From: Caryophanales bacterium
GTDB taxonomy: Bacteria; Bacillota; Bacilli; Bacillales; Amphibacillaceae
Reading direction: 5' to 3'
Length of the DNA stretch: 64,000 bases
NCBI GenBank assembly: GCA_026168805.1
Contig: JAPFDS010000075.1
Span: 62,001 to 126,000, forward strand
In this document: piece by piece, positions 36,175-43,910 of the stretch
How the letters are laid out: each line of letters begins with the position of its first letter
Position numbering within the stretch: position 1 is the stretch's first letter
Position numbers and translations under genes: made by a program
Notes under the pieces: model-generated
The model's input: only the letters and a program-made list of their open reading frames with translations
What the model was told of the DNA's origin: nothing
The model's database searches: none

Positions 36175-37683
36175 ATGCGTAATTTTAAGAGGGTGAAGCC
36201 ACTTAGTTGGTTAGCTCTATGTAGTGTATTATTGATTTCATCGGCTATTTTATTTCTATTTGTGAATCACACGAGCTTTGCCAGCAAACAATCCTCTAAT
36301 GTTAAAGGTGTAAAGCCAGTATATACATTTAAAAACTTTTCTTCTGATGAAGAATTAAGTAACTATCCTGGACTGCATCTTCATACATCAATTGAAGGTA
36401 CAGATACATATTCAATGGCAATAAATTATCCTTTTACAAATATTAGTACGATCGATCAACCAATAATTGATTGGATTGATCAGCAAAAAGACGCATTTTT
36501 AGAAACTGTAGAAGGAACTTCGAGTGAGAAAAACCGTTTTATATCACACCTAAATATTCAAATAGAAACAAATATAATTACTAAAAATAAATATAATATA
36601 ATATTAAGTGCTTATCATTATGTAGGTGGCGCAAATGGAATTACATATAAACAATCTTTTGCTATTGACATTGACAATGAAGAACACATCGAATTAAATG
36701 ACATATTTATAGATCCAAACAGTGAATCATTTAAAGAAAAGCTCTTACATGCAATTGATAACATTATTGAAAATAACAATGAGTACAAAGATACGATTGA
36801 CCAAAACTTAGTGCAAGATCGTATGCAAGACGTTGAAAATAATATGTGGGGGCTCACAAAAGACTCCTTCACTATATATTTTGATGAATATGAAGTAGGA
36901 CCTGGAGCAATTGGTGCAGTTGAGCTTAAGATTCCAATCAACCATCTAGAGTCATATATTACAAATGAATGGCTTGAGACGTTCGAATTAGCAGAAGAAA
37001 TTGCAGAACGAAAAAAGGTTGAAGAAGAAGCGAAACAACAGGAGAGTTCTGAATCAGAAAAAGATCAAACAAACGTTTCTGATAACGATGATGGGAAATA
37101 TATTGCTCTAACATTTGATGATGGACCACATCCGGATGTTACGCCGCGTATATTAGATACTTTAAATGAGTATAATGCGAAGGCAACGTTTTTCATACTT
37201 GGCTTACAAGCTGAATATTATCCAGCACTTGCAGCAGAAGTTGCAAATCAGGGACATGAAGTCGCCAATCATACATATAACCATACAGATTTAACTTCGC
37301 TTAATCATGATCAATTGATCAACGAAATAGTAACAACGAATAACAAGATCGAACAAGCAACAGGTAATAAACCGACATTGTTTAGACCACCATTTGGATC
37401 ATATAATGAGCAAGTTATAAATGTTGCTGAACAAAATGGTTTATCTATTATTCTATGGTCGGTTGATTCACTAGATTGGAAGAATCGAGATTTAAGCACG
37501 ATTTATTCAACTGTAACAGCAAATGCTTCAGTAGGATCGACCGTATTATTACACGATATACATCCAACGACAGCCGATGCATTACCAGAAGTACTTGAAA
37601 CATTAAGTGCGCAAGGATATCAATTTGTCACAGTTTCGGAATTACTAAATATCCAAGGAAAGTCTGGAGTCGGACCATTTTAA
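36175..37683 (+). CDS. pdaC: PdaC-like cell-wall polysaccharide deacetylase
   Basis: This 502-residue exported enzyme has an N-terminal membrane anchor (about residues 12-32) and a DUF4163/DUF3298 region. A charged Glu/Lys/Gln hinge (about 270-305) leads to the C-terminal NodB deacetylase domain. NodB metal residues are Asp315 and Asp316 in TFDDGPHP, and His366 and His370 in NHTYNH. In B. subtilis PdaC de-N-acetylates MurNAc and affects lysozyme resistance. CAGGAGG precedes the ATG at 36175. A terminator follows. Confidence 0.9.
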   Translation: MRNFKRVKPLSWLALCSVLLISSAILFLFVNHTSFASKQSSNVKGVKPVYTFKNFSSDEELSNYPGLHLHTSIEGTDTYSMAINYPFTNISTIDQPIIDWIDQQKDAFLETVEGTSSEKNRFISHLNIQIETNIITKNKYNIILSAYHYVGGANGITYKQSFAIDIDNEEHIELNDIFIDPNSESFKEKLLHAIDNIIENNNEYKDTIDQNLVQDRMQDVENNMWGLTKDSFTIYFDEYEVGPGAIGAVELKIPINHLESYITNEWLETFELAEEIAERKKVEEEAKQQESSESEKDQTNVSDNDDGKYIALTFDDGPHPDVTPRILDTLNEYNAKATFFILGLQAEYYPALAAEVANQGHEVANHTYNHTDLTSLNHDQLINEIVTTNNKIEQATGNKPTLFRPPFGSYNEQVINVAEQNGLSIILWSVDSLDWKNRDLSTIYSTVTANASVGSTVLLHDIHPTTADALPEVLETLSAQGYQFVTVSELLNIQGKSGVGPF

Positions 37684-37696
37684 ACATGCGCTATAG

Positions 37697-37735
37697 AAAG
37701 TCATTTAGTTATTTAACTAAGTGACTTTTTTTGAT
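37697..37735 (+). terminator. Terminator after the pdaC-like gene
   Basis: A hairpin AAGTCA-TTAGTTA/TAACTAA-GTGACTT with minor mismatch is followed by seven T residues. Confidence 0.87.
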
Positions 37736-38020
37736 TTTTTTGAAATTATCTCAAAATGTCAAGTATTCTAAGATAATGAGATTCTTAACTCTCTTTTATC
37801 CGTTACTTCCGATAATATATATTATGTCAACTAGAAACTTAAAAAGAATAAAGGCTTTAACAGCCTATGTATATATATGGAAAATATGTCCTTCTATTCT
37901 CGTGTGTATTAATTATATCAGTTAATGTTTTCTAATTCATCCTTTTAGTAATGTGAAATGTTTTGCATTCAATTTCAATTTTACTTTTGTCTATCATATG
38001 TTATATGGATATAACTAATT
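37736..38020. other. AT-rich intergenic region without a recognisable gene
   Basis: Together with the flanking terminator and promoter, the gap between pdaC and the formate/nitrite channel is about 450 bp. No frame here has a ribosome site or a protein-like sequence. I see only AT-rich sequence and no riboswitch-like fold. Confidence 0.5.
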
Positions 38021-38050
38021 TTGAATGATGAAATTCAAGCAGTTTATAAT
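38021..38050 (+). promoter_or_regulatory. Promoter of the formate/nitrite channel with overlapping inverted repeat
   Basis: TTGAAT (38021-38026), an 18-bp spacer and a consensus TATAAT (38045-38050) form a SigA-type promoter. The -35 and spacer contain the inverted repeat TTGAAT-N6-ATTCAA (38021-38038), a candidate operator. It does not match Fnr or Rex consensus sites. Confidence 0.6.
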
Positions 38051-38130
38051 ATACTCGCATGATCTATCATACAATCGTTATATCAGAAGCATGTCCATGT
38101 TGTTGGATATGTATACGAGGTGATCTTTAT

Positions 38131-38913
38131 ATGGCTTTCAACTCTCCAGAAGAAATTGTACAAATAACAAAAGATACAGGCATACGAAAAATAAACTTAC
38201 CACTCTCAAGCTCTCTTATTTTAGGATTTTTAGCAGGAGTTTATATTTCGTTTGGATTCTTATTATATATACGTATTACAGCAAACTTTCCAGAAAAAAC
38301 TTGGGGTGCTATTCCGGAAATCATCGGGGCTTCCCTCTTTCCACTCGGGTTGATCCTCGTTTTAATTGCTGGTGGTGAATTATTGACTGGTAATCTCATG
38401 ACATTACTACCTACGAGACTTTCAGGAAAAATAACAACGATGCAAATCGCAAAGAATTGGGCGATTATTGCTGTAAGCAATTTTGCAGGCGCGGTGTTTT
38501 TTGCATATTTATTTGGACATATACTTGGGTTAACTGAAACAGGTCCCTATCTAGCCCAAACCCTTGCTGTTGCAGAAAGTAAGCTGGACGAATCGTTTTT
38601 CATGGCATTCATCTCTGGAATTGGTGCCAATTGGCTTGTTTGTCTTGCGGTCTGGCTAGCATATGCAGCAAAAGATACGATTGGTAAGATTATTGGCATT
38701 TGGTTTCCAATTATGGCCTTTGTTGCTATTGGTTTTCAACATGTTGTTGCAAATATGTTTATTATTCCGGCTGCAATCTTTGCTGGTTCATTCAATTGGA
38801 TCATGTATCTTGACAATTTTCTCTCCGTTTTCCTCGGAAATGCAGTAGGCGGTGCATTTTTTGTCGGTAGTCTTTATTGGATGGCTTATTCCAAGGTGAT
38901 CAAGTCTGAATAA
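38131..38913 (+). CDS. Formate/nitrite transporter family channel
   Basis: This 260-residue channel of the FocA/NirC family has six membrane helices and forms pentamers that pass formate, nitrite or related small anions. The family segments GGELLTGNLM and the later SGIGANWLVCLAVW, with the central asparagines, are present. GAGGTG lies before the ATG at 38131. The frame upstream is open but not membrane-like. Which anion it carries cannot be told from the sequence. Confidence 0.9.
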   Translation: MAFNSPEEIVQITKDTGIRKINLPLSSSLILGFLAGVYISFGFLLYIRITANFPEKTWGAIPEIIGASLFPLGLILVLIAGGELLTGNLMTLLPTRLSGKITTMQIAKNWAIIAVSNFAGAVFFAYLFGHILGLTETGPYLAQTLAVAESKLDESFFMAFISGIGANWLVCLAVWLAYAAKDTIGKIIGIWFPIMAFVAIGFQHVVANMFIIPAAIFAGSFNWIMYLDNFLSVFLGNAVGGAFFVGSLYWMAYSKVIKSE

Positions 38914-38914
38914 A

Positions 38915-39049
38915 TTACAGGTTACTAGGAAGTAGAAAAATCAGAATCGGACCCCCAACAAACACAATTTCCAAAGAGCCCTGCCCTCCTTTTGCAGCAT
39001 AACCCGAATCTTCCATTTCTTCAACACCGCTATGGTATGGACGCCTCTG
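38915..39049 (-). pseudogene. Possible remnant of a gene's 3' end
   Basis: A 44-codon stretch without a start codon lies between two in-frame stops, directly downstream of the MBL gene. It reads like the C terminus of a protein: EEMEDSGYAAKGGQGSL, then the hydrophobic IVFVGGPILIFLLPSNL. The DNA is visibly richer in G+C than its neighbours. I do not recognise the parent family. Confidence 0.3.
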
Positions 39050-39062
39050 TTACGGAATTAAA

Positions 39063-39845
39063 TTAGAATTGTATACTAAATCCATTAAATGTATGGATTC
39101 CTGTGCCAAATTTAACAAGTTCTTTATCTTTTAAAATCTTAACTGCCAGTTTTACCTCCTCCAAAATTTCGGGTTCGAGTCCTAAAGTATTATGAGAACC
39201 ATACACCTTTGAAACATGCTCTATCCTTGATATTCTTTCAAGGGAATGAACTAAATCAACAGGATTGGTTGAGGGATAAAAAGCATATATAGGGGTCTCA
39301 TCATAAAGTAAATCTCCCGTAAACAAATATCCATTTGTTTTATCAAAAATACATATATGTCCAGGAGAGTGACCCGGCGTATGGTAGATCATTAATTGTC
39401 TATTGCCGATATCAATGACTTCACCATCGATCACATACCCTGTTGGTTCTCCTTGATACGGAGTATATGTTTCAGGATTAAATGTTTTAGGAGTAGGTAT
39501 TGTAATGTCTCTACCAATATCCCTTCTTATTTGCTCAATAGGTAACCCCTCAATACCGTTCATAAGCCAATCAGAATCATTTTCATGGACATAGATTGTG
39601 TCAAATTCACCATGGCTCCCAATGTGGTCTGTATGAACATGAGTTGTGATAACGGTAATTGGCAACTTTGTGAGCTGGTCGGTAATTCTTTTTATATGAT
39701 CAATACCAAGACCTGTATCAATTAACACTGCCTGCTCGTCTCCAATTAATAAAAAGGAATGTACTTTTTCCCAATGACCATATTCGCTAATTGCGAAAGT
39801 AGTATTATCAATTTCTTGAACGGTGAACCATGAATCCCGAATCAT
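39063..39845 (-). CDS. Metallo-beta-lactamase-fold hydrolase
   Basis: This 260-residue MBL-fold enzyme has the metal motif HVHTDH at residues 69-74. Further metal ligands are expected in HTPGHSPGH (around residue 155) and FTGDLLYD. It belongs to the broad glyoxalase-II-like group, with no specific substrate indicated. AAAGGGGG precedes the ATG. It is the leftmost gene of a minus-strand row of accessory genes. Confidence 0.88.
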   Translation of the reverse strand: MIRDSWFTVQEIDNTTFAISEYGHWEKVHSFLLIGDEQAVLIDTGLGIDHIKRITDQLTKLPITVITTHVHTDHIGSHGEFDTIYVHENDSDWLMNGIEGLPIEQIRRDIGRDITIPTPKTFNPETYTPYQGEPTGYVIDGEVIDIGNRQLMIYHTPGHSPGHICIFDKTNGYLFTGDLLYDETPIYAFYPSTNPVDLVHSLERISRIEHVSKVYGSHNTLGLEPEILEEVKLAVKILKDKELVKFGTGIHTFNGFSIQF

Positions 39846-39923
39846 TTTAAACAGCCCCCTTTATCCAACCATATAGCCCGGTTGATGAATTGTAGGTTTT
39901 AACTATTTGAGTAGAAATGTTTT

Positions 39924-40013
39924 CTACATTTTGAATCTGTTTACAGTATTAATAAATATAAGCATACAAGCAACGACGGCTAAAAATAGCACTAGACCAA
40001 TATAGACAGCCAT
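39924..40013 (-). CDS. Possible 29-residue single-helix membrane peptide
   Basis: Nineteen bases after the mepB stop an ATG opens a 29-codon frame: MAVYIGLVLFLAVVACMLIF, then INTVNRFKM. It would be one membrane helix with a basic C-terminal end, typical of small membrane peptides. The ribosome site is poor, and it may instead be the tail of a lost transporter, because the frame is also open for 13 codons upstream. Confidence 0.3.
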   Translation of the reverse strand: MAVYIGLVLFLAVVACMLIFINTVNRFKM

Positions 40014-40032
40014 CGCATCCGTTTGATAGAGG

Positions 40033-40542
40033 TTAAAAAGAATACAGTTCTATTATTTTTTCTAAAGGTAATTTATTCGGATGACACATATCAACAAAAT
40101 AGGGTAACTGCCTTTGTTGAGTTTTTACGGCTTGCTTACTCGTCGGTTGATCCCAGATTGGATAGACTCTCATTGCCATTTTACCCTTTGTCGAATTGGA
40201 CCTTAGAACATTCTGTTTTAAAAGAACTTTTTTTGGAAAAACAAATTGCCCAAACTCATTTTCGTTTTTAAAAGTCGTTATAACGAATAAATCAGGGGCT
40301 TCCTCGTATAAGTAAGGTTGATTTTTACCATTTATGTCCTTTTCCCAAAATGCAACAAACTGCCCTACTTTGGTAGGGGTTATATGTGCAACTCTGAAAC
40401 GAACTGTTTTCGAAGATAATTGAAATGTACCAGCACCATACTTAGAATTTTGCTTTTCTTCTTGAACCGACTTTATAGTTAAGCCATTTGGCTCGTAGAT
40501 CATTTTATTAACAACACTTAACGCCGTATTAAAATCATTCAT
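40033..40542 (-). CDS. MepB family protein
   Basis: This 169-residue protein of the MepB family is named after the gene downstream of the staphylococcal MepA multidrug pump. Its function is unknown. Family blocks are clear: KYGAGTFQLSSKTVRFRVA, ITPTKVGQFVAFWEK, FGQFVFPKKVL and KGKMAMRVYPIWDQP with SKQAVKTQ. I chose the ATG at 40542, nine bases after GAGAGG. No mepA or mepR is nearby, so the gene is an orphan here. Confidence 0.85.
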   Translation of the reverse strand: MNDFNTALSVVNKMIYEPNGLTIKSVQEEKQNSKYGAGTFQLSSKTVRFRVAHITPTKVGQFVAFWEKDINGKNQPYLYEEAPDLFVITTFKNENEFGQFVFPKKVLLKQNVLRSNSTKGKMAMRVYPIWDQPTSKQAVKTQQRQLPYFVDMCHPNKLPLEKIIELYSF

Positions 40543-40555
40543 TATTCCATTCCTC

Positions 40556-40675
40556 TCAAAGATCCAATAACCTTGATCTACTGTTATCTGTATGTGTGCC
40601 AATTACGTCAAATCCGTTTTTAATATTCCGGTCTGATTCTATAACACCGTTATGCGGGAAACGCGTCCAAATGTT
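40556..40675 (-). pseudogene. Possible gene remnant upstream of mepB
   Basis: Between two in-frame stops lies a 39-codon protein-like stretch with no start codon, ending GFDVIGTHTDNSRSRLLDL. The HTD segment is faintly like the metal motif of M18 aminopeptidases. This is a guess, and it could be chance. Confidence 0.22.
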
Positions 40676-40688
40676 TCATATTTTGATG

Positions 40689-41072
40689 TTACTCAATATT
40701 TATAACATCTTTAGACGGTGTCAGATATTTTGCTTCACCTATGGAAAAATCAGAGTCTTGTCTTTTGATTTCAGCATATTGGGAAACTTTCCCTTGATGA
40801 AGAAAAACTAATAAATATATATCATCTCTCATATCGATGTTACTTTTTCCTGTGAATTCAGTTCCTAATTGTTCTTCGATACTTTCAGTTGTACTGTACG
40901 GTGTAAAAAGAAAAGCCTTATCCCAATCAAAGTCCGTATATGAGTTAAGGTGAATTTCATCTTTACTGTTGTCTTCTACAGCAGAATATATAGAATCTGC
41001 TAAACCTGAATTTTGTTGATTACAAGCTGCTAATAATAGTGAAACTAAACTGACTATGATTATTTTCTTCAA
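40689..41072 (-). CDS. Uncharacterised lipoprotein
   Basis: This is a 127-residue predicted lipoprotein. Its signal peptide is MKKIIIVSLVSLLLAAC, with lipobox LLAAC and Cys17 as the lipidated residue. A small soluble domain follows (core DDIYLLVFLHQGKVSQYAEIK) that I cannot place in a family. GAGGCGG lies 7 bases before a TTG start. It sits alone between mepB and the LOG gene. Confidence 0.72.
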   Translation of the reverse strand: MKKIIIVSLVSLLLAACNQQNSGLADSIYSAVEDNSKDEIHLNSYTDFDWDKAFLFTPYSTTESIEEQLGTEFTGKSNIDMRDDIYLLVFLHQGKVSQYAEIKRQDSDFSIGEAKYLTPSKDVINIE

Positions 41073-41178
41073 ACTATTTCCGCCTCACATATTAATATTA
41101 TTTTCGATAAATTGGCCCGATTGTTAAAATCGTTCAATGCAACAATCGCGCCCTATTGAAGCATAAAACACATATTAT

Positions 41179-41745
41179 TTAAGTCCATTTCACCGCATGA
41201 TTCGGAGTATAATCATCCATTTTTTCTAATAATTCTTTAGGATCTGAGGATACAATAATCATTTCTCGATAACTTTTATTCATAAATCCTTGTTCAATTG
41301 TATGATCTAACATGTTGATTAACGGGTCAAAAAAGTTATGAACGTTTAACAATCCGCATGGTTTTGTATGATAACCAAGTTGAGACCAAGTAAATGCTTC
41401 AAACCATTCCTCTAATGTTCCTGAGCCTCCAGGTAAAGCAACAAATCCATCCGCTAATTCTGCCATCTTTGATTTACGCTCATGCATTGTTTGAACTACA
41501 TGTAAATCCGTTAATTGTTCATGGGCAATTTCGACAGCTTTTAATTTTTCGGGAATTACCCCTATTACCTTACCCCCACTATGTAAAGAGGCGTCAGCTA
41601 ATGCACCCATACATCCTACTTGTGCACCACCGTAAATTAAAGTCTTATGGTTGTTGGCTAACTCTTTGCCGAACCTTTCAGCATGTTCTATGTAAACATC
41701 GTTATTTCCTGTACTTGACCCACAAAATACTGCAATATTATTCAT
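41179..41745 (-). CDS. LOG family protein (cytokinin-riboside phosphoribohydrolase type, TIGR00730)
   Basis: This 188-residue protein has the Rossmann-like LOG fold that hydrolyses nucleoside 5'-monophosphates to base plus ribose phosphate. The N-terminal IAVFCGSS and the catalytic motif PGGSGTLEE are intact. I place the start at the ATG at 41745. The upstream in-frame GTG at 41760 lies too close to AAAGG. It follows a MazG-like gene by 38 bp, so both may act on nucleotides. Confidence 0.88.
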   Translation of the reverse strand: MNNIAVFCGSSTGNNDVYIEHAERFGKELANNHKTLIYGGAQVGCMGALADASLHSGGKVIGVIPEKLKAVEIAHEQLTDLHVVQTMHERKSKMAELADGFVALPGGSGTLEEWFEAFTWSQLGYHTKPCGLLNVHNFFDPLINMLDHTIEQGFMNKSYREMIIVSSDPKELLEKMDDYTPNHAVKWT

Positions 41746-41783
41746 TTCTATTTCAGTCACACCTTTGTTCTTTTTTTAGCGAT

Positions 41784-42098
41784 CTAGAGATATCTGTTTG
41801 ACAGCTTACGTTTATGTTCTCGGAAGATTTCTTCCAAATCAATATCATATTTATTCGCAATGACAGCGACATTTCCTAAGACATCCCCTAGTTCTTCTGT
41901 TAAATTTCTTTTGTTTTCACTGTATGAACCGTCTTGTTCATCGGGACGATCTCTTCCTATTTCAAGTGCTCGTATTGCTCGAGCAACTTCCCCTGTTTCT
42001 TCAGACAGGAAACCAATACGGACAAAAATATCTAAATCAGCCCAACCCCTTGATGTATAATATTCATCAATCCATTTTTGAAATTCCTTTGCTTCCAT
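41784..42098 (-). CDS. MazG-like nucleotide pyrophosphohydrolase (second copy in window)
   Basis: This 104-residue helical protein has the MazG motifs SEETGEVARAIRALEIGR (around residue 32) and EELGDVLGNVAVIANKYDID (around residue 69). It is clearly different from the ypjD-type protein at 3274. It lies between the SAP/DUF6434 and LOG genes with gaps of 40 and 38 bp, suggesting one transcript. Confidence 0.85.
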   Translation of the reverse strand: MEAKEFQKWIDEYYTSRGWADLDIFVRIGFLSEETGEVARAIRALEIGRDRPDEQDGSYSENKRNLTEELGDVLGNVAVIANKYDIDLEEIFREHKRKLSNRYL

Positions 42099-42138
42099 TT
42101 CATATTCCTCCTAACTCTTTCATCCAAAACACAAAACG

Positions 42139-42702
42139 TTATCCTTTATATGTATTGCTACCAGGCAATGCCTTTATGTCATTCCAAGCTTTAATGGCAT
42201 CTGATCTTTGTTTGCCTTTGTTTTTAGGGTCTGCAAAATAATCCCTAGTAAATTGATTGTACTCAAATTGTGAACCAATTTGTTTTTTATAGGACGGGTC
42301 TTTTTTTCTTTCTTCTTCCTCATACCACGCCTCTACAACGTCCCGATATGTTTTTCCTGCATTTTCTTTAAAATAGTTTTGGATATATGTTGAGAAATGA
42401 AATTTCGGAATGACCGATGTAAAGAAAGCCCTAACTACCTGACTACAACGATGGTTTTCCGTGATAACTGTATCTAAACTTAATTCTTCCAATATCACTT
42501 TTTTCCCAGGCACACTTCTTTTTCTCATTGGCTTTTGTATTTTCCCTGTTTCGAGAAATATTGCTATCCTATCCGTAATTTCATTTTTAGATCCAGAAGC
42601 ACTTATTCCATTTCCCCTACAAAATGTTTGCAATTCCTCTTTAAGCCAATAGAAATTGCGAAAGTCGTCTACATTCAAATCTCTTGTTAATTCAGGTCTC
42701 AT
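42139..42702 (-). CDS. SAP-domain protein with DUF6434
   Basis: This 187-residue protein begins with DUF/SAP-like sequence: LTRDLNVDDFRNFYWLKEEL then GISASGSKNEITDRIAIFL, the helix-extended-loop-helix of SAP nucleic-acid-binding domains. After a basic linker comes a DUF6434-type region (FHFSTYIQNYFKENAGKTYRDVVEAW). No catalytic motif is visible. It is the first gene of a likely three-gene transcript with MazG-like and LOG enzymes. Its function is unknown. Confidence 0.75.
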   Translation of the reverse strand: MRPELTRDLNVDDFRNFYWLKEELQTFCRGNGISASGSKNEITDRIAIFLETGKIQKPMRKRSVPGKKVILEELSLDTVITENHRCSQVVRAFFTSVIPKFHFSTYIQNYFKENAGKTYRDVVEAWYEEEERKKDPSYKKQIGSQFEYNQFTRDYFADPKNKGKQRSDAIKAWNDIKALPGSNTYKG

Positions 42703-42736
42703 TTACCGCCACACCCCAGCATTAACCAAATTTTAT

Positions 42737-42904
42737 TCACCTAATGTTTAATAGTATCACTAAGAAACTTTGCCTTCTTATACATTTAAAAAGATATCTG
42801 CAACAATGTAACATACGAATCCATATGTTTTCCTTCATTTTATCGAGTTTCTTTTGCTGCTGTTCACTTAACATATCAATTTCATTGGATAGTGTTATCG
42901 ACAT
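42737..42904 (-). CDS. Doubtful 55-residue open frame
   Basis: An ATG at 42904 opens a 55-codon frame. It begins with a charged, coiled-coil-like part (NEIDMLSEQQQKKLDKMKE) and ends in basic/hydrophobic sequence with two adjacent cysteines. No good ribosome site is present. It may be a relic. The rest of the 408-bp gap around it shows only AT-rich DNA and the palindrome before the SDR gene. Confidence 0.22.
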   Translation of the reverse strand: MSITLSNEIDMLSEQQQKKLDKMKENIWIRMLHCCRYLFKCIRRQSFLVILLNIR

Positions 42905-43075
42905 TAGATATGAAAACCACTTCTATTGAATGATGCTATTATTATATCTTATTTTATCAATAACATAAATGATCTTTTTAATTTGCTTGAAAATAGTGTA
43001 TGTATCCAAGATTTTCAACCCGATTTCTTTACTTATATATGAAAAAAAACCTATCATCGTAATTGAAATCAACAA

Positions 43076-43097
43076 TTACGGACACAATTGTCCGTAA
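43076..43097 (+). promoter_or_regulatory. Inverted repeat in front of the SDR gene
   Basis: TTACGGAC-ACAATT-GTCCGTAA is a perfect 8-bp inverted repeat with a 6-bp centre. Its right arm touches the ribosome site AAAGGAGG. It looks like an operator for a TetR-type repressor, or a hairpin masking the ribosome site. No regulator gene is adjacent. Confidence 0.6.
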
Positions 43098-43110
43098 AGG
43101 AGGTTTTTAC

Positions 43111-43851
43111 ATGGGTAAGTTAGATGGAAAAGTTACCATTATTACAGGTGGTGCCCAAGGTATGGGGGCTGCCCACGTACGTACGTTTATTGAAGAAGGA
43201 TCAAAAGTTGTAATCGCAGATATTTTGGAAGACAAAGGAAAAGCACTTGCAGAAGAACTTGGTGAGCAAGCAGCGTTTGTGAAACTGGATGTAACGAAAG
43301 CAGATGAGTGGGATAACGCTATTGAGAAAACAGAATCCACTTTCGGTCCAGTTGATGTCCTCGTTAACAACGCTGGTATCGATATTATGAAGCCATTTAT
43401 CGAGTTCACTGAGGATGATTTACGTAAAATTTTAGATGTTAACTTGATCAGTCAATTCCATGGTATGCAGAAGGTACTCCCTTCCATGAAAAAAGCTGGC
43501 GGTGGATCAATTGTCAATATCTCATCGTTAGAAGGATTGCGTGGTACAGCTGGAAATTCCATTTACAATGCGTCCAAATTTGGTGTAACTGGATTGACGA
43601 AGGCTGTCGCTCAAGAATACGCAGAATACGATATTCGCGTGAACTCTGTTCATCCTGGTGCCATCCAGACACCTGGTATTGAAGCCGATGACATTAAAGA
43701 TACCGTTCAGAATTATGTAGAGCGGATTCCGATGAAACGAATTGGACGAGCTGAAGAAGTTTCCAAATTGATTGTCTTCCTCGCCTCAGAAGATTCAAGC
43801 TATTCAACAGGGGCTGAATTCATCTCTGATCGCGGAATCATGGCTACTTAA
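43111..43851 (+). CDS. Short-chain dehydrogenase/reductase
   Basis: This 246-residue classical SDR has the cofactor motif TGGAQGMG near residue 12, NNAG in the middle, and catalytic Tyr152 and Lys156 in YNASK. It resembles enzymes annotated as 3-alpha(20-beta)-hydroxysteroid or generic alcohol dehydrogenases. The natural substrate cannot be told. AAAGGAGG precedes the ATG. It is a single-gene unit between a palindrome and a terminator. Confidence 0.9.
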   Translation: MGKLDGKVTIITGGAQGMGAAHVRTFIEEGSKVVIADILEDKGKALAEELGEQAAFVKLDVTKADEWDNAIEKTESTFGPVDVLVNNAGIDIMKPFIEFTEDDLRKILDVNLISQFHGMQKVLPSMKKAGGGSIVNISSLEGLRGTAGNSIYNASKFGVTGLTKAVAQEYAEYDIRVNSVHPGAIQTPGIEADDIKDTVQNYVERIPMKRIGRAEEVSKLIVFLASEDSSYSTGAEFISDRGIMAT

Positions 43852-43865
43852 CAATATTTACACAC

Positions 43866-43903
43866 AAAAAATCCAGGCATGATATTTTCATGCCTGGATT
43901 TTT
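43866..43903. terminator. Bidirectional terminator between the SDR and UPF0182 genes
   Basis: A 15-bp stem AAAAATCCAGGCATG/CATGCCTGGATTTTT separates the convergent genes. It has A-runs and T-runs on both sides. Confidence 0.92.
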
Positions 43904-43910
43904 CATATGC

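Noticed and set aside
37731-37925. 64-codon plus-strand frame after pdaC
   Set aside because: It begins inside the terminator, has no ribosome site and has an AT-driven composition.
42744-42929. 61-codon plus-strand frame
   Set aside because: No ribosome site; it is probably an AT-rich chance frame and lies antisense to another doubtful frame.
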